A program made the translations under genes and the position numbers. The notes under the pieces were generated by a model. It was not told the DNA's origin. It did no database searches and worked only from the letters and a program-made list of their open reading frames with translations. This document shows positions 31,193 to 43,300 of a stretch of DNA of 64,000 bases, piece after piece. Position 1 is the stretch's first letter. The number at the start of each line of letters is the position of its first letter. The stretch is from Asterella californica. Taxonomy: Eukaryota > Streptophyta > Marchantiopsida > Marchantiales > Aytoniaceae. Where the stretch lies: NCBI GenBank assembly GCA_036924285.1, contig JAYKYS010000008.1:14803001-14867000 (forward strand). The letters are read 5' to 3'.

Positions 31193-31390
31193 TGTTAGAC
31201 TACTGTGCAGTATGAAACCTCTTTTACAGTAACTGCTTCAGGTTATTAGATGGTGACCTTCCGTAAGGTCACCAAGATCAAGACCAAGACTATATTATCC
31301 AGACCCAAAACCATTGTACATTATTGAGTAATCTATTTGCTTGGTTCTGCCTACACTCTCTTGAGGAGCTCTCCCACACTCACATTGTCC
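31193..31390 (+). repeat. Candidate copia 3' LTR start
   Basis: Begins TGTTAGAC after the PPT. No second LTR copy is in the window to fix the end. CCTACA at about 31349 or the ACTCACA near 31380 are possible ends. It may be a truncated LTR. Confidence 0.45.
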
Positions 31391-31476
31391 TTATGTCGTG
31401 ACTTAGAGTTTTATCTTAGCCTATTCTACTAGTAATTCATTTCCAACAACTCTTATTCTGGACTTAAACCCTGAGC

Positions 31477-32203
31477 ATGACTACAAGTGCTCCGGGTAAT
31501 CCAGGAGATATTATTTTCCGGATTTGCTTTCAGAGAACTGAGAAACTTTGCCGTGATACAGAAAATGCTTTTGTTGACTACTTCTTTCATCTCAATTTGG
31601 AATATATGAAATAAGGAACCGAATTAAAGCTATTCACCAGCTTACAAGTTATGATTTATCTCAGAACAAACCATTAGTATTAACAGAAAAATGTTCAGAT
31701 AAAGATTTCGGGTTTCTTGCAGCAAAAGAGAATTTTTCCAAACTTAAAGAACATTACGAGGAAAACAGGAATTCTCTCTCATGCATTTGTACTCATACTC
31801 TGGGTTTAAATTACAGTAGGAAGAAAGCCCCGAGTGAAACATGAGCTCCTTATTAAAATGAAACCAAAGATTCAGAAGAACCAACTATCCAGAGAAAGAA
31901 AAGACCTCAGTGAATCAAATCAACTTAGCATTATGACGTTATGATTCCGTATGGTATAGTATCGATTCGAATGAGCCTGCATTTTATTCCTCGAAGATGC
32001 TTCTGGGATTGCAAAACATATGCGCAAGAATCGAGCACTTCCCTGACATATGTACGGTACGAGATACAGGCTTGAGTATGGATCCGGAAATTCCTTCACT
32101 GGTGGAATTACTTACCTATCCCGTGAGGAACATTCTTAACATGGGTGCCCAGAAACAAAGATACTTCTCAATCAACAAGAGAAATATTCTTGCAATAGTC
32201 TGA
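31477..32203 (+). other. Possible broken gene: open blocks in three frames
   Basis: Three plus-strand open blocks follow each other. The first is 31477-31614 (45 codons from ATG). The second is 31578-31844 (88 codons without ATG, Lys/Glu/Asn-rich, natural-looking composition). The third is 31997-32203 (68 codons, with an ATG at 31997). The first two overlap and look like one protein cut by a frame change near 31600. I recognise no family. They could be exons, a decayed gene or chance; a short intron between them cannot be judged here. Confidence 0.25.
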
Positions 32204-32206
32204 AGA

Positions 32207-33218
32207 ATTCACGCCACGTTCTGTACCAAGTTTTATTAATTTAAGCGCAACAGAAAATAAAATGTGTCTGTTATAAAATTCTTTTACAAGCTGAAAACTT
32301 CATGGAATTTATATGGAAACTTCATGTTGATTGCTAGATATAGTGCAAGAACTGTCAACAATGCTAACTACATAGGGACCATTCGCACTGCAACTTATCT
32401 CTCTCCTCATTTATCGGACAACTAGATTCCTTACAAGGGAAGGTTCAACACACACCTTCTGACCTTCACTTCTTCTCATACTGCAAAGGGAAATATGAGC
32501 TTTTCTTACTTTGTGACAGTGGAAAGGGAATGTTGTTTTTGTCGTTCGTTTTGCAAGTTATGTCAAACGAACTTTCAGTTCACTACCAGCTTCAGACGTG
32601 GAACTTGTGCGCAGGTAGTGAGTTTAGGGGTAAGACATTGTGTGTAAAAACGTTCCGATGAGAAATATGAATCACCCACATTCATATTACAAGCATTGCA
32701 AAGTCAATAATATTCCCCACTAGAAGGATGAACGGAGGGAGCAGTGTGATTCACGCCCCTAGGCGCTTTGTTCTCGTTTGGTTCTTGCTTTTACTTTTCT
32801 CTTCTTTGCTAGACTAAAGAAGTACTTGTTGCTGCCTATCCAGAAGTACGTCAAATACGTCAGCTATCCGCACTTTTATGTTGTCTTGTTTATTTCTGTT
32901 GCCACTATGGACGCTTTCTCCTTACTTGCTAGGTCCGCATCGTGTCTTCTTCTAAGGTCCTGCAGCCTCATCCCATCTGAGACATACAACCCAAGCTGGA
33001 AGGACAGTAGCCACTCAAATCTTCACTACGTGGTTGTAATCTTTCCTTCCCGGAAAGAAGCAAGTATTACTTTATAGTACTGTTACAGTACATTACGAAA
33101 CCGAATTAATACTGTGGCCCTTTTCATGCAAAGAAATCCAAATGTATTGAAATGAACTTTCCTGGAATTCATGAATCGCTTCTGTGACTGATTTTAAAAG
33201 ATGATCAGTATGGATGGT
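32207..33218. other. Intergenic, nothing recognised
   Basis: No domain-bearing frame. The longest frame (32778-33077, no ATG at its start) is hydrophobic and low in similarity to anything I know. Confidence 0.5.
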
Positions 33219-33571
33219 AGTACCAAGTTCTCATGGAATAAGATTGTGAGTTCGCTACGCTCCGGACATGGCAGACGCTACGCTTTCAGCACCCCGCTGA
33301 CGCTTATAGAGATTCGTACTCTTACCACAGCTCCATCGCTTCGCGCTCGGCTCGGGCTGGGAATCTGTCTATGCTTTTGCGCTTCCTGATATAGCCTACT
33401 ACTGCCTTTGCATGTTCCTTCATTATTTTTCTTGGTGCTTGTTCCTTTGATTTTCGGCTTTTCCACGGCTTCCTTTTGGTATTCTCGGACCGCACTGCTA
33501 GCTGTGGAGACATCTCTCTTTCCTTTTCTATACTTTTCTACTTTGTATTGCTGATATCCTGCTGCAGGGTT

Positions 33572-33910
33572 ATGGCGGCATCTGCCTCTGCCTCCTCCTC
33601 TTCATCCATTGCCTCGGCTACTACTTCGTCTACGGCGGATGAAGCTTTGCTCGACAAACTTAGGGTACTCTTGATGGGGGTCACTTCCCAACCCCCTACT
33701 GCACCGATTGTTCATTTGCGATTTCCAATCGATGTCGGCTTACGCCATCTTCCGCTTTACGACGTCCAAGCTGTTACTACTTTCTGTTATGAGGGCAACA
33801 TTCACTTAGAAGCTTTCAGGGGGTGGATGACGGCGAATTGGATTAGATCAGATCTCCTTCAAGTTATCAGCACCGACAAATTAGCTCCACCACATTTGTT
33901 CTCTCTTTAA
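33572..33910 (+). pseudogene. Ser/Ala-rich ORF in the 5' half of the LINE-type copy
   Basis: 112 codons from an ATG with G at +4. The N-terminus is Ala/Ser-rich low complexity, followed by an ordinary mixed region ending at a TAA-class stop. I do not recognise the domain. Its place suggests the remains of an ORF1 or of a captured gene. Confidence 0.35.
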
Positions 33911-34199
33911 TTCCAAGGCGGACTGGAGCAAAACGTTGAATCGATTTCAACCGTCATCTTTTCGCCTTACTCTTTACTTTCTCTATTTCCTGCCCTCAAA
34001 CTGTTTTTACCCATTTTATCATCCTTTTACCTTTCTGTCGCTATTCCTTGCTTTCATCCAACGCAGTGGACTTTACTGGACCCACCTGTCACGACACTTC
34101 ATCCCACCTTTCTCTTTCGGTTTCAACATAGTATTAGTACTTATTATCAACTACGAGAAGTCATCTCTATTACCGGCTGAATACGCGTTGAGCGTTCAC

Positions 34200-34726
34200 C
34201 TGGCCAACCATCACGTGGGATGCTATTTGGCTCTCCCTCTCCACCTCTCTCGTGCATCGATGTAATCTTCCTCTGGCGCATTGTACATAAGGGATTCTTC
34301 ACTGGTGAAAGCGCTCAACTCATTCTTAACACCCCACACCCATGCTTTGCTTGCCATCTTACTCCCGAAGACATACCTTACGTCTTCTGTCACTGCCTTG
34401 CTAGAAAGGATGCATGGCTTTCGCTTACTTTATTTTCCCACAGCTCTCTCAAGTTCTTGTTTCTGTGCTCAACGGCACCACGCTCCCACTGCTACTGCTC
34501 GAAATTCTCTCCGTACCTTCAGTGCCTTGTCAAGCTATTCTGGTTCTCATCAAAAGTTTCTGACGTGCTGCCTGGTCACATCGATGTATTTGGCAATTCC
34601 ACCCCTTTGCACCTGCCTTCTCACCTCTTCAGCCTTATCACCTTGCTGTCTATCAAATTATCCTTCAACTACGTTCGTGTTCGACGGCTCGTCAACGACT
34701 CGGGCAACAGGTGTTGCACTTGTTAG
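34200..34726 (+). pseudogene. zf-RVT-like domain, LINE RT C-terminus
   Basis: A frame-shifted TWDAIW stretch at about 34205 leads into IFLWRIVHKGFFTGE and then CFACHLTPEDIPYVFCHC. This is the W-x-H ... C-x2-C ... H/C-x3-C pattern of the zinc-binding region found at the end of plant LINE reverse transcriptases. The frame change near 34260 and missing upstream RT show decay or deletion. Confidence 0.7.
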
Positions 34727-35050
34727 CGACGCGTTATCAACTGCTTTACACTCGTCTTTCTACTGGCACGGTTCTTAGATAGCTTCTATATAGAACGGGC
34801 CCTCACAGTGTTTCCCTCCATCATTGCTTATTAGCTTGGAAGGCTATGTGTGTTTGTCATCCATCGTTCTGCCTCTGACCCCCACTTGGCTTGTGGTTGA
34901 GACTGGATCTCCCCGCTTAATCTACTCCACTGGTGGATTTTCCATCTGTCCTCTTACGGTTGCACATACCTGTACTGTCGTTTTGCTTTTAAATTAAGTT
35001 CTCCTGGGTGTGTTGTTATCTTTTAAATAAAAAAAGTACCAAGTTCTCAT

Positions 35051-37038
35051 TTGTCGCATGTCAACAAACGCTGGATGAACGGAGTCACATCGTTAGACTC
35101 CATTGATCCCAGCAGTGAGCTGGCAGGTGTGACACAGGATGGAATGATATTCCATCTGCCCATGGTATCATTCTGCATCCAGTATAGGAATACACCTCCT
35201 AGAAAGCACACTATCTACTTGTGAAATGAAGAATTCTCTATTGAAAGTCGACTTGCGGTCAATAATCAAGTAGATGAATGTCTCAAAAATAGTGTAGTGA
35301 ATTAAGTATGAAACATACCTCACGCCTATAGAGTAGTATTGTAGGTTTATGAGTACTATGAGGAGTACGCAAAGGAGAACTTGTGGTTTAGGATTTGGAC
35401 TACAACCACTAAATAGTACAATGAAACATATCTAACGTAATATGTAGTATTGTTTTAAACAGAATTTTTCTTGATCACACTAGTAATAGTTTGTTGTGTT
35501 TGATCACATCCCTTCTAACGATCTATTGTTTGATACATTCCTGATTAACTCTCGACTGTGCAAGCCTTCGTAATGCAATTCTAAAGAGTAAAGATTGCGC
35601 GTATCCAAGTAGGGAATAACTATAGGAAAGAAATTTACTTGACCGCACTCTTAGTACGTTTTTCAGACTTAACCCTATCTTTCTTAACTTAAAAGGTGTT
35701 ACTTGACCACACCTTTTACTGGCTATAACAAGTTGAGTAGGTCAAAATGCCATGTCATTAAAAAATAAAAGGAACAAGTCAACCATAGATTTACACAAGA
35801 AATTCATTTCAAAATAACTATACAGTAGATTATTAATCCAGATTATTTCTTCTTTTTTTAGTGTAATATTTTTACATAACGATAAACTTGCTGTACCTGC
35901 CGTTGCCAGTAAGGGGTGTTATCAAGTAATGCAAAGAGTTAAGAGGGGTGGGTGAAGTTCTACAAACGTATTAGGAGTGCGTTCAAGTAAATCTCTGAAC
36001 CATAGGCTTTCAGAATTCAGAATTTTTAGCACGTAAAGATGTGAAACAGATGGGAACGTGAGGGGATTAGAAGATAATCCGTCAAGTTGTCACGGGGTAA
36101 CTCTTTACGTTCCCTGTGAGTTTCACGGGTGAACCCCATCACTTGACTTGAACTACATCCTGGCAGGTTATAGATCTAGTCGCACTAATGTTTATGTCAC
36201 GTAGCGTTCGATCTCCGAACTACGCATCTCTACTTTGTAGATTAGACTACACGACGAACACTTGCGAAACCCTATTCTCATTCTGATAACAACGTGAATT
36301 TACTTTCTTATATAGTCCAATTCGCAGTGAAATCTTAGTATATTCTCATGTATTCTAAATTCTAAAAGACACAGAAAAAGGAAAATGAACACAACAAAAA
36401 AGACATCCAAGTCTACCTTTCCAACCGAAGTACCCTTGTGACAAGGAAGTATATGCACAATTTACTCTACTATATACATGTTACATGTATGTTTAGGAAC
36501 TAACTACATCCAGTTTGACAACTCGTACAAAGCGGATCTCTACAGTTCTATTCAAAACTGGATGGTTTGGAGAAGGGGAAGCTCTAACGTTGCGATCTAA
36601 CATTTATACCACAAATCCGAGTGGCAGCCAATGGATCCCTCCAACAGGTGAATTGTCGCGATCGACTGAGAGTTCTCCAGCAAGAAGGAAAAGAGGGACC
36701 ATGCATAAAACCCTACGGAAAGGAGAGAGAGTCACTGCGACACCAGAGAGCGGAGAAAAAAGGGCGTGAAAAGAACTCATAAGTGCTAGACAAGCTGAGA
36801 ATCTAACTACGTGGAGCAAACTACCCCGTATCCTAGCCCAGCGATCACTGCTCCACGTCTTTCGCTCAGAAGAATTGAATGGCAGCATCCGTCAATACTC
36901 AATAGGGCAAGTCAATCTTTGGTTGTAAAGTATTCTCTGCATCTCAATGTTTGGGGAGTTCCGGCAGATAGAGTAGTGAGTTACTGTTGAAAATGTAAAT
37001 TTCCGAAGGTTTTGAGAAAAGAATCGAGTAAAAAGTAC
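35051..37038. other. Non-coding AT-rich stretch with repeated short motif
   Basis: No gene seen. It contains a 113-bp-period direct repeat (ATGAAACATA at 35308 and 35421). A motif close to TTACTTGACCACACC recurs on both strands between about 35470 and 36150. Confidence 0.5.
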
Positions 37039-37161
37039 TCTCAATACTCGAAACATGAAGCAGTTTTTGATAACCTTTTAGGAAATTTTATTGAGTAGAA
37101 AATGAAAATATATTCTCAATACTCGAAACATGAAGCAGTTTCTGATAACCTTTTAGGAAAT
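37039..37161. repeat. 75-bp-period direct repeat
   Basis: TCTCAATACTCGAAACATGA and the next 28 bases occur at 37039 and again at 37114 with one mismatch. A small tandem duplication. Confidence 0.9.
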
Positions 37162-38284
37162 TACCGGCTGATGCTAGTCCGTGTCGGAAAAACTCTGGTT
37201 GTTTTCAAAAGTCTTTCCCGAACACTTGTCTACATGTTCATCTTTTCCGTTTTCATATGGAGAGCGCATTATGCTAGTGTAATTTGTTACTTCAACCTTT
37301 TCTTACAGAAAAGTTCGGTCATAATCAAATTTCATAAAAATAAGTTTATTCATTAGTCAGAACAGACACTATATAGAATAGTGAGAGTAATGTTTTTAAT
37401 TTTTTTATATTTTTATTCAAATAATTACTCATGTGTACATTTAGTGTCCATGTGCTTGAGTATAGAATTTTATTTATAGAAAATGAATAGAATTGCCCGG
37501 GTCTTACGTTCCTGAGCTTCAAAGTATAAGATAGGTCTAAATCCGTCTTGCTCTATCGCATGTCCTGTAAGACGTTTCCTCATGACATCCCTTTGCTGAG
37601 AAAAAATAAAAAATACATTTACTCTTCTCATACATAATCAAGACCCATGAAAAAAGAACTCTAACTAGCAAAGATGTACAATTGGCAACATAGAATTTTG
37701 GACGCTCTTCCCACTTGTCATGTTCTGCCCTTTTCTTGGCTATGTCGGTTGAGATACGTATATGTAAAATAACTTACCAGGTTTAGAATATACATTAATT
37801 GACTCATCAATTTCTGCTTGTAAATTTGTTTTATTCTATACTTCTCCAAATTCTCCGGTCTGATGTTTAAATACATTTTTTTTCCTTGACATTGTCTCAT
37901 ATTTGAGGCTTCATAATATGGCTTTTGCCCTCAATCCTGTAATTTTTGTTAAGGAGAGAGGATTGAATGTATATGTATACATAGAGATATAATCAATGTC
38001 CAAAGATATAATTTATCGCCACTTTCCTTCCTTCCGGGGTATCACATCCAAATAGTCTTTTAGTGGAGTGAGTATTTAATCAGGGTCTCACGCACTGACC
38101 ATAAAAGGTTATTGTCGCTTCCATAAAGAAAAATGATGGCGATCAGGTCGTAAACTTATGGACCACTGATGAAAGTGATATGTAAAGATTTATGGTCATA
38201 GCAGTAAGTCTCTAATTTAATTTCCATCGCACTCCAAAAGTTCATTAATATCTAACGTCTGTGTAGTGTTCATACGCTTATGAT
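37162..38284. other. Non-coding AT-rich stretch
   Basis: Very AT-rich, with stop codons dense in all frames. I see nothing recognisable. Confidence 0.5.
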
Positions 38285-39135
38285 CTCTCTATTTACGGAA
38301 AATGTTTGAGACATATTCATACGACATTCAATATGGTATGGAAGTCCATAATACTTCCATACTATTTGATAATCTCATATATGAATCAGTTACTGCTCAT
38401 TCGCATCACATCCTTGTAAAACATTATTTTCAAGGTCCCTCAGTTAGGATCTGAACCAAAGTTTTGAGTAGGGCACTTCTCTACTAAACTCCCCGTTTTC
38501 AGTTACCTTCATCCAGCAGTTTTCCATGCCACATGATTGTGAGAAAATCATATCTCTCTCTTGTCCCACGTCTTCATGAGCACGTACTCTCGCCAAGAGA
38601 TGCACTCGATAAGACATTGGCAAAATGTCTCATTTTTCACTCTCTTGAGCGAACTTCAAAGTTAACTTTCTTACAGTAGAAGATACCTTGGATGTCTCTC
38701 TATTTGACAGATGATCTTTGAGAACTCTTAACACTGCACTCAGTGTAGTATGGAAGTTCACCATACTTCCATACTCCATACTAGTTGATTTCTCTAGATG
38801 AAATAGAGATTATGATTCATAATGATTCATTTTGGGACTCATTCGCATCATACGCTGGTAAACTATTGCTTCCAGTATCTTCAGGTACCTCGGTGAACAT
38901 CTGAAGCAGTAATTTTGCATAAGGCATTTCTGAGTCCTAAAGCTCTCTGTACTTAATTATCTTCATCCAGCACTTTTCCATGTCACGCATGAACTACCTA
39001 CTTTTTCGTTCCTGACATTCCTGGGTATAAAAAAACTCTTGTGCACAAATATATCTCGCCGTTCTCCTACTAGTGTTCACTCCCGTCAAGAGATTCACTC
39101 GTTAAGTCAATATGCATGCTACCTGAAAATCTAGG
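38285..39135. repeat. Two diverged ~410-bp direct repeats with internal hairpins
   Basis: Units start at 38285 and 38696 (CTCTCTATTT). They share, in order, an AGTATGGAAGT hairpin, CTCATTCGCATCA, a CTTCATCCAGCA-TTTTCCATG block and an AGAGAT-CACTCG-TAAG block. The hairpins are 38336-38362 and 38747-38775, with 10-11 bp perfect arms. A third partial block recurs at about 39405-39470. No ORF; an unidentified repeat family. Confidence 0.65.
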
Positions 39136-40330
39136 GAACTCTTGCCCGATTTCTGTTATCGGAAAATACATCTACGTTACGTGTAAGTTCTATACTAAGC
39201 CCAAAATAAAAAATCATTATATCTCTAATTATTAAGTGTTGACTAGTCCTCGAGTTGCATGAAGATCAGAAAATAACCTATAAGAGAACTGTGGACCGAT
39301 GCTCTTCTATAAATACATATTCGAGAGGTTACTCACACACAAGCATTAACTAATCTAGGTAACAAATTAATGGAGCGTGAAACCCTCTTCCCTCTTAGAA
39401 GAGGGTGAATATGCATGCCTGCAAAATGCTCAATTTTTCACTCCGTTTAACGAAATTTGGGAAAAGGTAAATGCTATCTAAAAAATTAGTCTAAGGAATC
39501 TCTTCCAAGGGTGTTAGTTAGTGTGGGTACAAAAATAAAATAAAATGTTAGTGAGGGCATAGGCTTTATTCCGGATCTTCCGTGTACACCTCTAGGTAAA
39601 TGAAGAGATGAACCCAATCGTGTAGTGCGGATAAGCTATTACACTAGATTGTATCGAAGAGTATGAAGATGATGTGCTGAGTGTCACTATGATCTCGATT
39701 AGTATTATATAAGTTTACCAGTTATTGTACTAGTTACACTAACAACCATACGGTAACCTCAGTTATAACAATGGGTGGAAATTTTCCTAGTTAGACTACT
39801 ACCACATAGTAATAACCGGTACTTGAGAGTGTTTTATAGACTTCGTTTATGTTACTTAGTATTTAGTACCTAAAGACTATGATATGGAATAACATATTTC
39901 TGCCTTTATGAACAGAAAAACAAAGTACCGGAACAATCGAAAGTAAGAACATAATCAATTATTGAGTATGTTCAGGAAATAATAATAATAATCACAGTAG
40001 TAATCCCGTCCGATCACAGTAGTAATACCGTTCCGTCCGTTTTGTAGGATGTGCGGTTTCGCTTCTTGTTGACTGCTTCTTGATGTGAGGGGTACTGGGA
40101 AGTGCTTTTCTCGTCACACTGAAATGCATAAAACATTCACTGTTGACCTGTCCATATCTAGTCCTCATGTATCTTTTACACGCTGAGAAGCTATTCGAAT
40201 TTTCTCGGAAACAATAACGATACAATAATATTACATACAGAGAATACTTATACAGAAATGATCTTGCATTACCTTGATGCACTACTTATTCATATTTCCT
40301 TGCGTATTCACCTGCTTCCAAGGATATTCA
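39136..40330. other. Non-coding stretch
   Basis: No gene seen. It includes a partial third copy of the preceding repeat (about 39405-39470) and a short duplicated GATCACAGTAGTAAT after an AAT microsatellite near 39980. Confidence 0.5.
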
Positions 40331-40358
40331 CCCATGTACACTTCAAAGTGTACATGGG
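40331..40358. repeat. Perfect palindrome, 13-bp arms
   Basis: CCCATGTACACTT and its exact complement separated by two bases (CA). It could form a hairpin or a paired transcription-factor site. Confidence 0.9.
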
Positions 40359-43300
40359 TTTACATTAATTTAGTGTTATAATCTTTTCAGCGGGAAAGAT
40401 TAGAACATTAATTAATATCTTTTAGAAACGGCGCGGTTGGAGAAATAGTGCCCTGATTTATCTTCTCAGTAACGCATCAGTCCGGATTCCACTTAACAGA
40501 ACTCGCTTCTCCATCCAATTGTTCTCATTGCACTATATCATATATGAACGAGAGTGTCTAAATGTATATTCTCGCTTATTATGAAGAAAGCGTCAATGTA
40601 TTTTACTTTTTCTACTAAAACACATTTTAGATTTCTTCACTATAAGTCTTAGTTTTTTATATCTTTAGAACTAAACTGGTATTAAAGATAAATTATTTCT
40701 CTTATAGGGCATACTAGGAGACTCATTACACCGTCTGGGAAGAGACCAGTCGAAGCAAAACGGAGTCTGGATGAGTAGAGGCTACTGTAGATAGATAATA
40801 CATAAGGCATTATGGTAACATTCTTTTATCTGTATATATGCTGCAGTTTCGTAAAAATCCATTCATCACTAAATACCGACACCGAGTACTTACGCCTAAA
40901 ACACTGAAACCGGAGAATCCAGAATCCTACTGCGAATCGACCTCCACGTGGACGTTTCTATTGTTGCTATGCATTTGTATAGCTAACCGTGGATTTTGCT
41001 CAAGTGACGAGAAGACAAAAGCAGGGAAGAAAAGTGCGACTTTTTTGTCGTTAACATAGAGAGTACTCAAGTGCTTTTATATATACATTGTAAACATGAG
41101 GACTTCAGTATGTACTTTATGAAAAGAACTTTAACAATTATCCAAGAGTAAGAACTGAAGTTATTAAATAAAAATTTAAATCAAAGCTCTCCTAGAGCTT
41201 TACAAAGATGTGATTACTTCACAACTTATTATTCAACATCCATTCAGGAGTATTCAACAACGTTTGGGTGGTTTTTAATTGAACAAAATAATATTTTCTC
41301 TCTAATCTAAAGTAAACGGGGAAGAAAAATATCCTTTTTTCACTTTTATATGCGAAGTAGGGTTTAATAAAGCTTACGTTCATGTCAAAGAAAGCAAGTC
41401 CAATGTTATCATGTTCGTAGGAGAACATGGTACCATATATCGATCTTGAGTCAAACTGGCTCTGCTTGAGGTTCATCCGGTCAAAAGTTCATACAATGGA
41501 TATAAACCCCCACTAACTTATTTAAAATAACATAAATTTTTTTTACCACACCTTCAATAAGTTTATTTACTTGATCATATCTCTTTTAATGATGTATTGT
41601 TAATCACATTCGTGACAGGCTGGTAACATTAAAACTAATCATTTTTTCATGTTGATTACCATTTCACTAATTTTAAAATTATTGATCGTGACTAAATATC
41701 ACATTTATCCAATTTGTTTCAACAATAAAGCACACGTTAGAAGATACATGCTCATAAAGTTGATGTGTGCATTCTGACATTTCACTAATGCATTTATTTG
41801 AAAATCTACGTCGTGCATCAGAACTGAAAATCTCTTGTTCTAGAAAAAACACAATAAACTCCCATCGTGCTTCTGAGCTTTTGTTTTCTTTTCTAATTTT
41901 GCAAAATTGATGGTTAGGTATTCAAATACATAGCGAGAATTCGTAAGTATATTTCTCCTTACTGGATTTTGGTAATGAATTTGAGACTGTATTATTTGTT
42001 TTTATTTATCGAAGAGAGATGTGTACAAGACATGACAAACGTGTAATAGATTCATGATTGTAGATGCAAAACCACGTTTCAATAACACAAAAAAGCATGA
42101 AGAAATGAATAAGCTTAGGAATCCTAAGCTTAATAAATTAAGCTAATTCCTAATCCGTTGTTAGTAAAAAAGATTAGGATTCCATTACCTTGAGATGATC
42201 GACATTGCAAAATGGAATGTCAAGAACACACGAAAACATAGACATGAATAAAATTCCAACTCGTTGTTAACATGGAATGCTGAAAATATGGAGAACTTAG
42301 AAATCCAACCATTATTGGCAGGAGTAGATATGATCCCACTCTCCTGAAACCAAAAAGACATACATATCTATCGAAATCTAAAAGACAAGAAAGACATCTA
42401 CACCCAAAGTGTGCAAACGTCCAAACCCACAAGTTCTACCTGATTTGCGTTCATGGTTTTATTGCTGTTCCCGTTAAGTTGCAGCTTTCTGGGTTTGAGA
42501 CGCCCTAACTTCTCTAGTCTATCCGGATTCCGGAGATATGATTGAGCAGGCTAGCTCGAACCAGAGGAACCATCAGGCTAGGAGGCCATAGGAATATATC
42601 GTCAAGTGCAGGGTTTCAAAGAACTTCGTTGATACTAAGTTACAATGACTGTATTATCACGAGAAATTCGATTGGAAGATCTGCGGAGAGCTTTTAAATT
42701 ACAGGAACCGGATGCACTGATAAGCGTAGGGATAGCCAACAACTGAAGATATATACCAAAACTCAATGACATCTGTTCATATTCGAACTGGCCGAAACGA
42801 TCGCGAGAAACTGGAGAATAAAATGAAAGAAAGTGTAGAGTGCAGTCAAGTGTGGATATCAGAGCCGACAAAGACTAGGCTAGCTGGTGCAGATTCTCCT
42901 CGACAAACTGATTCAACACTGGATCAGAAGCAACTGCTACCGCTGCAGCTAGAGTCCAAGTAGGGATAGCACTAGAATCCGTTTCTTGTCGAGAATCACA
43001 GCACTCACTTCGACGATGACGGACGACCTGGATCTGCATGTGGTTGGTTCGTTAGCTAGCGCTGGTTTTGTTCCTTGGTTGGTCTTGATGCCTACAACGC
43101 TTTGCCAAACTGAAGTCCCGATTGGCTTATATGGAAAGTTAAGGTCATGATCATCGGGTTTACGGAAGAGCCTGCTGTCAGTACCGAGAGACTTATATAG
43201 GTCTGCATACGCACAATATTATATATAGCGGAGACCAAGCGCTTGGGGATTTCTCATGAATCCAGCTATTCGTGCACTACAGTAGAGGGGCAGGGGATAC

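Larger units (their letters stand above)
27826..31390 (+). mobile_element. Ty1/copia remnant (3' part; 5' part displaced by elements A and B)
   Basis: Domain order on the plus strand is GAG-pre-integrase, integrase, RT, RNase H. Integrase before RT is diagnostic of copia. A polypurine tract and a candidate 3' LTR follow. Element B sits upstream inside a 4-bp duplication, so the copia start should lie left of 8618 and probably left of element A. Stops and frameshifts show that this copy is dead and older than A and B. The right boundary is approximate. Confidence 0.88.
33219..35050 (+). mobile_element. LINE-type retrocopy with 16-bp target duplications
   Basis: The inserted segment 33235-35034 (1800 bp) is flanked by perfect AGTACCAAGTTCTCAT copies at 33219-33234 and 35035-35050. 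It ends in TTTTAAATAAAAAA, an A-rich tail abutting the right duplication. A long duplication plus an A-tail is the mark of target-primed reverse transcription. Its 3' half encodes a zf-RVT-like domain, the C-terminal zinc finger of plant LINE RT proteins. Too short for an autonomous LINE, it is internally deleted or chimeric. Confidence 0.85.

Noticed and set aside
36515..36769. 84-codon plus-strand frame
   Set aside because: No domain, skewed composition, and an equally long frame on the other strand.
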